The notes: generated from the sequence alone by a model not told the origin. Shown: positions 5,166 through 11,986, counted from the stretch's first letter. The stretch: 11,986 nt of DNA from CAVALG01 sp045576295 (GCA_045576295.1 JAZNGF010000027.1:1-11986); one strand, 5' to 3'. Made by a program: numbers and translations.

Positions 5166-6842
5166 ATGAGTATTAATAAGTATGAGCTTTTGAATCAGGA
5201 AAGAAAAATTGAAAACAAGGTGGAACGTGTAGCCGCCTACTGCCGTGTAAGCACTGACAACAGAGACCAAGCAAATTCGTTTGAAAGCCAGCAAAAGTAT
5301 TTCAGAGAGTATATTGAAAAGCATCCCGATTGGGAGCTTTGTGAGATTTTCGCAGATAAAGGAGTTTCAGGTACAAGCGTAAAAAAACGTGTGGAGTTTT
5401 TGAGAATGATTGAGTGTGCCAAAAACGGAAGCATAGATTTGATTATCACTAAAGAAATCTCACGTTTTGCAAGAAATGTTCTTGACAGTATCAAATACAC
5501 ACGTGAACTTAAAAAATACGGTGTGGGTGTGATTTTTGTTCTTGATAATCTGGATACACGTGACCCTGATGCAGAGTTACGTCTAACAATAATGGCATCT
5601 CTTGCGCAGGATGAAAGCAGAAGGACATCAGAGCGTGTAAAATGGGGGCAAAAGCGTAGAATGGAAGACGGAGTTGTATTTGGCCGAACAATGCTTGGCT
5701 ATGATGTAGAGGATGGTAAAATGACAATAAACGAAGAAGGTGCGGAAATCGTTCGTCTAATCTATCATAAATGCGTAAATGAGGGTAAAGGCTCCCACAC
5801 CATAGCAAGAGAACTGCGCGAAGAAGGTATAACGCCCCTTACTGCCAAGGAATGGAGTAACACAGTCGTTTTAAGGGTTCTTCGCAATGAAAAGTACTGC
5901 GGTGATTTGGTACAGAAAAAAACAATAACTCCCGACTATCTGACCCACGAAAAGAAATATAATCACGGTGAAGAAGAATTCATAATCATCAGAGACCATC
6001 ACGCCCCTATAATCTCAAGAGAAATGTTTGAAGAAGCTAATCGTATTCTGGATGAACGTTCACTCTCACCGGAAGGAAAAGCTAAACATTCTAACCGCTA
6101 TCCGTTTTCGGGGAAAATTAAATGTGGTGTTTGCGGTAGCAGTTATGTGGCGAGATACAAAACAAGGAAAGACGGTAGCAAGTATAAGGCGTGGCGTTGT
6201 TGTGAAGCAGCAAAGCACGGAAGTAAACATTTCGATAAAGCAGGTAATGAAATAGGCTGTTCAAGTCCAAGTATCCGTAATGAAGAAGCAACACACATTA
6301 TGTATCTTGCTGTTAAAAACCTGAAATTAAATCGTGAGAAGATTACAAGTAATCTCTTGAAAGTAATAAGGGCTGTTTTGACTGATGGATCGCTGAATAT
6401 CAATACAAATAAGCTTCAAAAGAAATTGGATGAGCTGAACTATAAACGCGCAAAGTTGCTTGATTTATATATGGATAACAGTATCACGAAAGAGGAATTT
6501 GCCATAGAGCGTGAGAAGATTGACAGAGAAATTAGCGGCATCAAAATGCAGATAGACAGTATAACCAATGGAAACGCACTTAAAGCTCAGCAGGAACAGT
6601 TGTTTTTTGATGTTGAGAAAAACATAATTGAGCTTTTAAACGGCGTTGAGTACGAGGATGAATTCTACAAACAGATACTTGATAAGCTTGTTGTTGATAA
6701 AGACACCGTTGACTTATACTTAAATATTTTACCTGAAAAATGGAGATTCACAGTATCAAAAACTGTGGCTCCTACATACAAGTGGAACACTTTAGAAACG
6801 CAAGTTCCAATGTCGGTTAGTAGAGCTTTAAGCTCGGGGTAG
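5166..6842 (+). CDS. Large serine recombinase (site-specific integrase)
   Basis: This 558-residue protein cuts and rejoins DNA at attachment sites to integrate and excise the element. The N-terminal resolvase domain (about 20-165) has AAYCRVSTD with nucleophile Ser29, the conserved FADKGVSGTS and ISRFARNVLD segments, and the DESRRTSERVKWG end. A recombinase domain follows (about 170-290: GYDVEDGKMTINEE, HTIARELREEGI, VLRVLRNEKYCGD). The zinc ribbon has C320-x2-C323, C345/C346 and C365. A long coiled coil spans about 412-480. All parts of the family are present at normal length, so it looks active. ATG 5166 has AAGGAG at 5150-5155. The gene faces the cotJ operon, and its last 12 codons plus stop (6804-6842) lie in the antisense of cotJC, so its C-terminus in the integrated state is supplied by the host site. 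Confidence 0.95.
   Translation: MSINKYELLNQERKIENKVERVAAYCRVSTDNRDQANSFESQQKYFREYIEKHPDWELCEIFADKGVSGTSVKKRVEFLRMIECAKNGSIDLIITKEISRFARNVLDSIKYTRELKKYGVGVIFVLDNLDTRDPDAELRLTIMASLAQDESRRTSERVKWGQKRRMEDGVVFGRTMLGYDVEDGKMTINEEGAEIVRLIYHKCVNEGKGSHTIARELREEGITPLTAKEWSNTVVLRVLRNEKYCGDLVQKKTITPDYLTHEKKYNHGEEEFIIIRDHHAPIISREMFEEANRILDERSLSPEGKAKHSNRYPFSGKIKCGVCGSSYVARYKTRKDGSKYKAWRCCEAAKHGSKHFDKAGNEIGCSSPSIRNEEATHIMYLAVKNLKLNREKITSNLLKVIRAVLTDGSLNINTNKLQKKLDELNYKRAKLLDLYMDNSITKEEFAIEREKIDREISGIKMQIDSITNGNALKAQQEQLFFDVEKNIIELLNGVEYEDEFYKQILDKLVVDKDTVDLYLNILPEKWRFTVSKTVAPTYKWNTLETQVPMSVSRALSSG
6797..6812. other. Right attachment junction (element to cotJC)
   Basis: In the cotJC reading direction the family match holds up to ...LLTDIGT (codon ending at 6803) and then gives way to residues unlike CotJC (CVSKVFHLYV), where the family normally continues EE-x-x-H. 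The crossover therefore lies at or a few bases beyond the GGAAC(T) at 6803-6808 (minus strand). On the element side, GGAAC at 6784-6788 and GTTCC at 6804-6808 form an imperfect inverted repeat across about 25 bases, a possible recombinase-binding arrangement. The exact core needs the left junction, which is outside the window. Confidence 0.75.
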
Positions 6843-6991
6843 GGCATTGAAAAGCGTTGGCTTAAATATCTAAGACTTGCGCTAAGCTCGCCGTCGGGCC
6901 CGCCATACTGCTCCATAATTATTGTTGCAAGTTTGGGGTTAGTGGTTTTTATATTAACGGGGTATTGCAGTTTTTTCTGATATTGCCACAT
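6803..6991 (-). pseudogene. cotJC: cotJC (spore coat manganese-catalase-like) 5' part, split by the element
   Basis: The first 63 residues match CotJC of spore formers: MWQYQKKLQYPVNIKT, then EQYGGPDGELSASLRYLSQR, then LLTDIGT. CotJC is a coat protein of the manganese-catalase family, about 190 residues long, made in the mother cell. Glu35 (PDGE35LSA), a metal ligand in that family, is present. The next ligands expected, Glu66 and His69 in the EE-x-x-H motif, lie just beyond the break and are missing, as is the rest of the four-helix domain. Translation would run on into element DNA to 6665, giving a 108-residue hybrid unlikely to work. The ATG at 6991 overlaps the cotJB stop as TAATG. The missing two-thirds should sit at the left end of the element if this is a simple insertion. 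Confidence 0.9.
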
Positions 6992-7248
6992 TACGCATTA
7001 GCACTCCTTTCCCACGGCCAAGGGTTGTTAACCCATTCGAATTTTGTTTCGCCATATATATCCGAGGGGGTTAACGCACCGTATTTTGCTTCGAAAGCCT
7101 GCTTTTGCTCACGGGCTTGCCTGTTAAACTTATTTAGCTTTTTTAAAGCCTCGGTGTTATGCTTGTGTGTGTCTAAAAATAAATGTGTCTCCCAAGCGGC
7201 GAACTGCGCTGCCGAGAGGTTTAGTAGCTCTTCTTTTCTATCTGTCAT
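6991..7248 (-). CDS. cotJB: Spore coat protein CotJB
   Basis: CotJB is a small protein of the spore coat encoded between CotJA and CotJC and found with them in the coat. The 85 residues carry the family pattern: LSAAQFAAWETHLFLDTHKH near the N-terminus, a charged helix (KFNRQAREQKQAFEAKYG), then LTPSDIYG and a Trp/Pro-rich end (FEWVNNPWPWE). I prefer the ATG at 7248 because the AAGGTGAG over the end of cotJA lies seven bases before it; a GTG at 7260 overlapping the cotJA stop as GTGA is the alternative (89 residues). The stop overlaps the cotJC start, so the three genes form a tightly coupled operon. The gene is intact. Confidence 0.92.
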   Translation of the reverse strand: MTDRKEELLNLSAAQFAAWETHLFLDTHKHNTEALKKLNKFNRQAREQKQAFEAKYGALTPSDIYGETKFEWVNNPWPWERSANA

Positions 7249-7256
7249 TTTATCAC

Positions 7257-7457
7257 TCACCTTGTAAATTTGCCTTCAAAAGGCTTGTATAATTCTTCAA
7301 ACAATGTGCCGTTGCAAAGTGCGCGTGTTTCATCTTCATACAAATCGCGAAATGCCTGCAATGGAACATACGCCATTGCTATCGGCAGATCTTTAAGCCT
7401 ATCGTTGCAGAAGTTGTTGCCTGCTGAAGGGTTAACCTTTTCTAAAATATCTATCAT
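7257..7457 (-). CDS. cotJA: Spore coat associated protein CotJA
   Basis: CotJA is the first product of the cotJ operon and in Bacillus is needed for CotJC assembly into the coat. The protein (66 residues from the ATG at 7457) has the family core PIAMAYVPLQAFRDLYED followed by LCNGTLFEELYKPFEGK. AAAGGTGA lies five to six bases before this ATG; a GTG at 7466, inside that site, is a less likely start. The stop overlaps the upstream part of cotJB. In Bacillus the operon is read in the mother cell by sigma E RNA polymerase; the same is expected here but is not proven by the sequence. Confidence 0.9.
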   Translation of the reverse strand: MIDILEKVNPSAGNNFCNDRLKDLPIAMAYVPLQAFRDLYEDETRALCNGTLFEELYKPFEGKFTR

Positions 7458-7511
7458 TTCTTTCACCTTTATCGTTTTATTGTTTCTGGGGTTTTGGGTG
7501 CCTCCTTGTAC

Positions 7512-7519
7512 ATTTTATG
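7512..7519 (-). promoter_or_regulatory. Possible sigma-E-type -10 element for cotJ
   Basis: On the minus strand CATAAAAT differs by one base from the sigma E -10 consensus CATACAAT and lies about 55 bases before the cotJA start. No convincing -35 element is seen at the usual distance, so this is only a candidate. Confidence 0.25.
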
Positions 7520-7559
7520 TTTTTAGAAAATAAATGTTAAATGTGCGCCACCGATGCTG

Positions 7560-7588
7560 TTTACAAATTAGTGAAAAGCCATTATAAT
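7560..7588 (+). promoter_or_regulatory. Sigma-A promoter of apbE
   Basis: TTTACA (7560-7565) and TATAAT (7583-7588) are separated by 17 bases, a near-consensus vegetative promoter. Transcription would begin near 7595, about 26 bases before the apbE ATG, which also rules out the in-frame TTG at 7588 as start. Confidence 0.75.
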
Positions 7589-7620
7589 TGACATATAAAT
7601 TCGTGTTTTCGGAGAAATAT

Positions 7621-8625
7621 ATGAAAAAAATAATTATTTATGTTTTAGTTGCTTTGATGTTTTTGCTTACAGGCTGCGAATTTGCAGATAATGGCTCGGT
7701 TAAAGCAACCGAAATATTGTTCGACACGGTTGTTGAGATTGAGCTTTTTGGCGCCGATGAAGAACTGTTAGATGAGGCAGTTAAGCTGTGCAAATATTAT
7801 CACAAGCTGTTCGACCCTAATGACAGTGAAAGCGATGTTTATAAACTTAATAACGCAGGTGGCGAGGCGATTCGAGTGAGCGATGACACCTTGGCAGTTT
7901 TAAAAAAATCGATTTTCTATTCTGAACTTAGCGGCGGTATGTTTGATATAACTGTTCGCCCTGTTTCTGTTTTATGGGATTTTGGGGATAATACAGGCGA
8001 AATACCTGCTGATGAGGCGATAGGCACTGCTTTAGCGGCGGTCGATTATAACAACATAAACATTCAGGGAGATGCCGTTCAACTTTTAAATTCTGCGCAG
8101 ATTGATTTTGGCGCCGTTGCAAAAGGGTATATTGCCGACAGGTTGCGCGAGTTATTATATGAAAACGGTTGTAAAAACGCGCTTATAAACATTGGTGGCA
8201 ACATTTTGTTTTTAGGAAAAAATAAAAATGGCGAAGCCTTTTCGGCAGGAATACAAAAGCCGTTTGGAAAAACAGGGGAAATGTGCGCATATATTAATAA
8301 TATTTCGGGGCGGTCGGTTGTTAGCAGCGGCAATTATATGCGGTGTTTTGAGAAAAACGGCAGGGTGTATCACCACATTTTAAACCCTAAAAACGGAAAC
8401 CCCATTGAAAACGAGCTTTCGGCGGTTACTGTGATTTGCGAAAGTTCAGCCGATGCCGACTGCCTTTCAACCGTGTGTTTTGCATTGGGAACACAGAAGG
8501 GTAAAGCGCTTATAGAAAGTATAAATGGGGCCGAGGCTGTGTTTATTTTGCAAAACGGCGAAATGGAATACACAAGCGGGCTTGTAAAAACCAAAGATAA
8601 ATTGCCTCAATTTACATTAAAATGA
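7621..8625 (+). CDS. apbE: FAD:protein FMN transferase (ApbE), lipoprotein
   Basis: ApbE attaches FMN from FAD covalently to threonine of extracytoplasmic redox proteins, such as Rnf/Nqr subunits or FMN-binding-domain proteins, using Mg2+. The 334-residue protein starts with a lipoprotein signal (VALMFLLTGC, lipid-bearing Cys19), so it acts outside the membrane. Family motifs follow in order: TEILFDTVVEIELFG, GMFDITVRPVSVLWDFG, DFGAVAKGY at 162-170, INIGGNILFLG, HHILNPKNGNP at 251-261, and ADADCLSTVCFALG with likely metal ligands Asp280 and Thr284. Length and motifs are normal. The ATG at 7621 follows GGAGAA at 7611-7616 and a promoter ending at 7588. No target protein is encoded nearby. The stop codon lies within an 18-base tandem duplication. 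Confidence 0.95.
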   Translation: MKKIIIYVLVALMFLLTGCEFADNGSVKATEILFDTVVEIELFGADEELLDEAVKLCKYYHKLFDPNDSESDVYKLNNAGGEAIRVSDDTLAVLKKSIFYSELSGGMFDITVRPVSVLWDFGDNTGEIPADEAIGTALAAVDYNNINIQGDAVQLLNSAQIDFGAVAKGYIADRLRELLYENGCKNALINIGGNILFLGKNKNGEAFSAGIQKPFGKTGEMCAYINNISGRSVVSSGNYMRCFEKNGRVYHHILNPKNGNPIENELSAVTVICESSADADCLSTVCFALGTQKGKALIESINGAEAVFILQNGEMEYTSGLVKTKDKLPQFTLK

Positions 8626-8648
8626 TAATTTACATTAAAATGATAATT
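8609..8648 (+). repeat. 18-bp tandem duplication across the apbE stop
   Basis: The unit AATTTACATTAAAATGAT occurs at 8609-8626 and again at 8627-8644 without mismatch, followed by four bases of a third copy. The unit holds the last apbE codons and the TGA, so the duplication repeats the stop and leaves the protein unchanged. It looks like a recent slippage event. Confidence 0.95.
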
Positions 8649-8669
8649 CTTCTTTATTTTTTGTGAGTT

Positions 8670-8698
8670 TTGTTGTATCATAAATAATAGGGTATTTT
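8670..8698 (+). promoter_or_regulatory. Possible promoter of the hprK operon
   Basis: TTGTTG (8670-8675) and TATTTT (8693-8698) are 17 bases apart. Both are imperfect matches to sigma A elements. The location, 36 bases before the hprK start, is suitable. Confidence 0.35.
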
Positions 8699-8733
8699 AT
8701 ATTCAAATTTATTTCAAAATGCAGGAGGGAAGT

Positions 8734-9708
8734 ATGGCAAGAAAGTATTCTGTTCCGCTTAAAAATATTATTAAAGAATTTTCTCTTGAAATGATTAATA
8801 TGCCTGAAAATGGTGATAATGCTGAAATTTCAAGCGTTGAGGTTAACCGCCCCGGGCTTCAGTTCAGTGGCTATTATGAATATTACGATAACAGCCGAAT
8901 TCAAATTATTGGCAAAAGCGAAGAAAGCTTTTTAGAGGAGTTTGAATCTGAGGTTTATAACGAGCGAATCAACCATTTTTTCAGCACAAAACCGGTTGTG
9001 GTTATAATAACTCGCGGCCTTAAACCCACCGAAACGTTGCTTGAAGCGGCAAAAGAATATGATGTTCCTGTGCTTTCAACCAACGACGGAACCTCTGACT
9101 TTATGTCGTCGCTTATAGCCTATTTAAACCTTAACTTAGCGCCCAGAATTATACGCCACGGCGTTCTTGTTGAAGTTTACGGCGAAGGTGTTTTAATTCT
9201 TGGTGAAAGCGGCGTTGGTAAAAGCGAAACGGCTATTGAGCTTGTTAAACGTGGGCATCGCCTTATTGCCGATGATGCTGTTGAACTTCGAAGAGTGTCA
9301 TCAAAATCTATTGTTGGTTCTTCGCCCGAAAACATCCGCCACTTTATTGAGCTTCGCGGCATTGGAATTATCAATGTTAGAAGAATATTCGGTGTTGGTT
9401 CGGTAAAACTTTCAACCAAGATAGATTTGGTTATTAACCTTGAACCGTGGGATGCAACTAAGGTTTACGATCGCATGGGGCTTGATGAGCAGGTTACAGA
9501 TATTTTGGCGCTTAAAATTCCATCGCTTACAATCCCTGTAAAACCCGGCCGAAACCTGGCAGTTATTATTGAGGTTGCTTCAATGAACAACCGCCAGAAA
9601 AAGCTTGGTTACAATGCAGCTAATGAACTGCTTAAAAGGCTTGAAATCAGCGCCGCAGGTGGAGATGGCGGCCCTGATGACCAAACCGATTGGAACGCTT
9701 ATTATTGA
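8734..9708 (+). CDS. hprK: HPr kinase/phosphorylase
   Basis: HprK phosphorylates and dephosphorylates Ser46 of HPr (and Crh) according to energy and glycolytic state, thereby setting carbon catabolite control and sugar uptake through the PTS. The 324-residue protein has the N-terminal DRTGG-like domain (about 1-130) and the C-terminal kinase domain with RHGV (catalytic-region His142), the P-loop GESGVGKS at 157-164, IADDAVELR, and the HprK signature ELRGIGIINV from Glu206. Length is normal. The ATG at 8734 is chosen because AGGAGG at 8723-8728 is five bases upstream; the in-frame ATG at 8719 lies before that site. It is followed after 61 bases by a glucokinase gene, then murB and rapZ, probably as one operon. 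Confidence 0.97.
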   Translation: MARKYSVPLKNIIKEFSLEMINMPENGDNAEISSVEVNRPGLQFSGYYEYYDNSRIQIIGKSEESFLEEFESEVYNERINHFFSTKPVVVIITRGLKPTETLLEAAKEYDVPVLSTNDGTSDFMSSLIAYLNLNLAPRIIRHGVLVEVYGEGVLILGESGVGKSETAIELVKRGHRLIADDAVELRRVSSKSIVGSSPENIRHFIELRGIGIINVRRIFGVGSVKLSTKIDLVINLEPWDATKVYDRMGLDEQVTDILALKIPSLTIPVKPGRNLAVIIEVASMNNRQKKLGYNAANELLKRLEISAAGGDGGPDDQTDWNAYY

Positions 9709-9740
9709 TTTTTAATTTCAAGTAAAAATATAAATACGCA

Positions 9741-9754
9741 GCCGCTTTCGCGGC
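9741..9754 (+). promoter_or_regulatory. GC-rich hairpin next to the glk ribosome binding site
   Basis: GCCGC and GCGGC form a 5-base stem with a TTTC loop directly before GGAAGGAG (9755-9762), the ribosome binding site of the glucokinase gene. No T run follows, so it is not a terminator. It may mark an RNA-processing or translation-tuning site. Confidence 0.35.
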
Positions 9755-9769
9755 GGAAGGAGATAAAAA

Positions 9770-10729
9770 ATGTATTATGTAGGAATTGACCTTGGAGGAA
9801 CAAACATCGCAACAGGAATTGTTGATGAGAATTACAACATTATAGCAAAGGCTAACCTTAAAACCAACAGCCCACGCCCTGCTGAAGAGATTGCCGATGA
9901 TATGGCAAAAACCGTTATGATGGCGGCCGAGAGCGCAGGCATTGAACTGAGCGAGATTGAATTCGTTGGCGTTGGCTCGCCCGGTAGTATTGACCCATTT
10001 GGTGGCATAATTACAAATGCCAGCAACCTTCAGTTTAAAAATGTTCCTATAGTTAAAATGCTTGAAGAACGCCTTCCGGGTGTGAAAGTTGGCGTTGAGA
10101 ACGATGCTAATGCAGCCGCATACGGCGAGATGATTGCAGGCGCAGGAAGGGGCACTAACGACTTTATTGCTATAACACTTGGCACAGGCGTTGGCGGCGG
10201 CGTTATTGTTGGCGGTAAAATGCTTGTTGGCTCTAACTTCTCGGGCGCTGAGGTTGGGCATATGGTTATTTTAATGGACGGTGAGCATTGCACCTGCGGA
10301 AGAAAAGGCTGCTTTGAAGCCTACGCTTCTGCAACTGCGCTTATTCGCCAAACTAAGTCCGCAATGGAAGCAAACCCTGATAGCAAAATGTGGGAGCTTG
10401 TTGATGGTAATATCGACCGCACAAGCGGCAGAACATCGTTTGATGCTATGCGACTCGGCGATGAAACAGCGGCTGCGGTTGTTCAGAGATACTGCGAATA
10501 TATCGGATGCGGTGTTACTAATATGATTAACATATTCCAGCCCGAAGTTTTGTGCATCGGTGGCGGAATTTCAAACGAAAAGGAAACACTTTTAGCGCCT
10601 GTTAGAAAATTTGTTGAAGCAAACAGATTCCCATCAGGCCTTGAAAAGCAAACTGTTATTAAGGCTGCCGAGCTTGGAAACGATGCCGGCATTATTGGTG
10701 CAGCATTCCTTAGAAGGCTTTATAATTAG
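9770..10729 (+). CDS. glk: ROK-family glucokinase
   Basis: This enzyme phosphorylates glucose with ATP to glucose 6-phosphate in the cytoplasm. The 319-residue protein shows the ROK plan: phosphate-1 loop GIDLGGTNIATGIV at the N-terminus, GSPGSID, catalytic Asp112 in NDANAAAYGE (from Asn111), phosphate-2 LGTGVGGGV, and the zinc site with His164 (GH164MV), C174-T-C176-G and GC181FE183. The late segment CIGGGISNE fits the adenosine motif. Glucose as substrate is the best family call, but ROK kinases for other hexoses, such as N-acetylated sugars, look alike. The start ATG has AAGGAG with eight bases of spacing. Placement behind hprK links non-PTS glucose use with catabolite control. Confidence 0.93.
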   Translation: MYYVGIDLGGTNIATGIVDENYNIIAKANLKTNSPRPAEEIADDMAKTVMMAAESAGIELSEIEFVGVGSPGSIDPFGGIITNASNLQFKNVPIVKMLEERLPGVKVGVENDANAAAYGEMIAGAGRGTNDFIAITLGTGVGGGVIVGGKMLVGSNFSGAEVGHMVILMDGEHCTCGRKGCFEAYASATALIRQTKSAMEANPDSKMWELVDGNIDRTSGRTSFDAMRLGDETAAAVVQRYCEYIGCGVTNMINIFQPEVLCIGGGISNEKETLLAPVRKFVEANRFPSGLEKQTVIKAAELGNDAGIIGAAFLRRLYN

Positions 10730-10778
10730 TTTCGAGTTATAAATTTGCTTTTTATTTAGGTTAGTTAGGGTGATTTTA

Positions 10779-11684
10779 TTGAAAGATTACACTTGCGTTT
10801 TAGAGTTTTTATCGCAAATTAATTGCCCTGTAAGCTTGGGCGAGCCTATGAGCCGCTACACAACCTTTGGGATTGGCGGAAAGGCTGATGTTTTTGTTTC
10901 GGTTTCTTCTGCCGAAACACTAAAAAAAGTTGTGAGTTTTTTAAACGACCACGCCATTACATTTATGGTAATAGGCAACGGTTCTAATTTATTAGTGGCC
11001 GATGAAGGTGTTCGTGGTGTTGTGCTTCACCTTTGCGGTAATGGTTCTTCTGTTGAGGTGGATGGAGAGCGAATAACCTGTTTTGCAGGTGAAAAGTTAG
11101 CGGCGGTTTGCACAGCGGCGCTTAACAACAGCCTTTCGGGGCTTGAGTTTGCCTGGGGTATACCTGCAAGCGTTGGCGGCGCGGTTTATATGAACGCAGG
11201 TGCTTATATTTCTGAAATGAGCGCTGTTGTTGAAAGTGTTACGTCTATAACCCCAAAGGGCGAAACTATTGTTAGAAACAGTGGAGATTTTGATTTTTCA
11301 TATCGCCACAGCCGTTACCAAAAAAGCGAAGAAATTATAGCCGAGGTTACTTTTAAGTTAACTCAGGGTGAAAGCGCCAAAATTAAGGCTATGATGGATG
11401 ATTTTATTTCGCGCCGAAAGGATAAGCAACCGCTTGAATTCCCAAGTGCCGGAAGCACATTTAAACGCCCGAATGGCGGTTTTGCCGCCGCAATGATTGA
11501 TGAATGCGGGCTTAAGGGAACAAGGGTTGGCGGCGCCGAGGTTAGCTGCAAGCATGCAGGCTTTGTTGTGAACGTTGGCGGTGCTACAAGCCGCGATGTT
11601 AAAGAACTTATAAAAATTATTCAAGATAAAGTTTATAAAGAAAATGGCATTATGTTAGAGCCAGAGGTTATTTTTGTTGATTAA
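10779..11684 (+). CDS. murB: UDP-N-acetylenolpyruvoylglucosamine reductase (MurB)
   Basis: MurB is a cytoplasmic FAD enzyme that reduces UDP-GlcNAc-enolpyruvate with NADPH to UDP-MurNAc, the second committed step of peptidoglycan synthesis. FAD-binding motifs are YTTFGIGGKADVF, IGNGSNLLV (65-73) and the GIPASVGGAVYMNAGAY segment. Further on are FSYRHSRYQ, the catalytic SAGSTFKRP with Ser226, and the C-terminal LEPEV with its catalytic-region Glu. At 301 residues, without the longer insertion of the enterobacterial enzyme, it is the short type usual in Gram-positives. The start is uncertain: the TTG at 10779 follows AGGGTGAT at 10767-10774 and is preferred; a GTG at 10770 inside that site would add three residues. 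It lies 49 bases after glk and 12 bases before rapZ. Confidence 0.95.
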   Translation: MKDYTCVLEFLSQINCPVSLGEPMSRYTTFGIGGKADVFVSVSSAETLKKVVSFLNDHAITFMVIGNGSNLLVADEGVRGVVLHLCGNGSSVEVDGERITCFAGEKLAAVCTAALNNSLSGLEFAWGIPASVGGAVYMNAGAYISEMSAVVESVTSITPKGETIVRNSGDFDFSYRHSRYQKSEEIIAEVTFKLTQGESAKIKAMMDDFISRRKDKQPLEFPSAGSTFKRPNGGFAAAMIDECGLKGTRVGGAEVSCKHAGFVVNVGGATSRDVKELIKIIQDKVYKENGIMLEPEVIFVD

Positions 11685-11696
11685 CAGGTGAGGGAA

Positions 11697-11986
11697 ATGG
11701 AACTTTTAATTATTTCGGGAATGTCGGGAGCGGGCAAATCAAATGCAGCTAATGCGCTTGAGGATATTGGCTTTTACTGCATTGATAATATTCCACCTGC
11801 CTTAATTTACGATTTTGCAAAGCTTTTAAAAAGCGGTAAAAGCGAGGTTTCGCGCGTTGCTATTGTAACCGATATTAGGGGTGGCAGCGTTATTACCGAA
11901 ATTGACGATGTGCTTGCAAAGCTCGATAGAGATAATATACCTTACAAAATTTTGTTCCTTGACGCTAACGATGAATGCCTTATGCG
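11697..11986 (+). CDS. rapZ: RapZ/YvcJ-type nucleotide-binding protein, 5' part
   Basis: Only the first 96 codons are in the window; the gene runs off the right edge. The N-terminus has the P-loop GMSGAGKS at residues 8-15, then ALEDIGFYCIDNIPPALI and VTDIRGG, all typical of the RapZ (YvcJ) family. In Escherichia coli RapZ is an RNase E adaptor that controls glucosamine 6-phosphate synthase through small RNAs; in Bacillota the orthologue YvcJ binds and hydrolyses nucleotides and its cellular role is less clear. AGGTGAGGG at 11686-11693 precedes the ATG. Its place directly after murB is the common clostridial order; yvcK and whiA would be expected next. Confidence 0.95.
   Translation, partial: MELLIISGMSGAGKSNAANALEDIGFYCIDNIPPALIYDFAKLLKSGKSEVSRVAIVTDIRGGSVITEIDDVLAKLDRDNIPYKILFLDANDECLM

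Noticed and set aside
6665..6991. 108-residue frame as an independent gene
   Set aside because: Its first 63 residues are CotJC and the rest is the antisense of the recombinase; it is the broken gene running into element DNA.
7588..7620. Upstream TTG start for apbE
   Set aside because: It lies at the -10 element of the predicted promoter, before the expected transcription start, and would put 11 residues before the lipoprotein signal.
9647..10261. 204-residue minus-strand frame
   Set aside because: It lies antisense to the ends of hprK and most of the N-terminal half of glk, both with clear family motifs; its Asn/Ala/Cys-rich make-up is a reflection of their codon use.

Overview
The window reads as the right-hand part of an integrated mobile element followed by ordinary chromosome of a spore-forming, low-GC Bacillota, most likely a gut-type member of Clostridia. 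The evidence is a cotJA-cotJB-cotJC spore-coat operon on the minus strand and, further right, the order hprK - ROK glucokinase - murB - rapZ, which is typical of Clostridia. The finer taxon is not decidable from this sequence.

Positions 1 to about 6803 are the element; its left end lies outside the window. It begins with a bidirectional-looking terminator and a small acidic helical protein (145-384). A decayed small frame follows with three in-frame TGA codons (456-659). Then come two large, tightly coupled unknown genes: a 445-residue protein with a possible N-terminal zinc motif and glycine-rich membrane segments (652-1989), and a 723-residue cytoplasmic-looking protein with a helical N-terminus and a long Cys/Asn-laddered beta-helix-like region (1991-4162). 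A clear terminator closes this pair. After it lie two tiny overlapping frames, a frameshifted remnant, a strongly structured leader with a 26-codon frame, a 65-residue helical protein, and a 558-residue large serine recombinase (5166-6842).

The recombinase has integrated into cotJC. Reading leftward, cotJA and cotJB are intact. CotJC matches its family for 63 residues and then breaks off at the conserved LLTDIGT motif, where element DNA begins. The recombinase stop codon and its last 12 codons lie in the antisense of cotJC. This layout, a serine-recombinase element splitting a mother-cell sporulation gene, recalls the skin element in sigK and SPbeta in spsM, which are excised during sporulation. 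Whether this one is excised cannot be seen here because the left junction is missing.

From 7467 rightward is housekeeping chromosome. A divergent promoter region serves cotJ to the left and an apbE lipoprotein gene (flavinylation of extracytoplasmic proteins) to the right. Next is a probable operon: hprK (HPr kinase/phosphorylase, carbon catabolite control), a ROK glucokinase, murB (peptidoglycan precursor synthesis) and the start of rapZ, which runs off the window. Together these link sugar status to cell-wall precursor supply.
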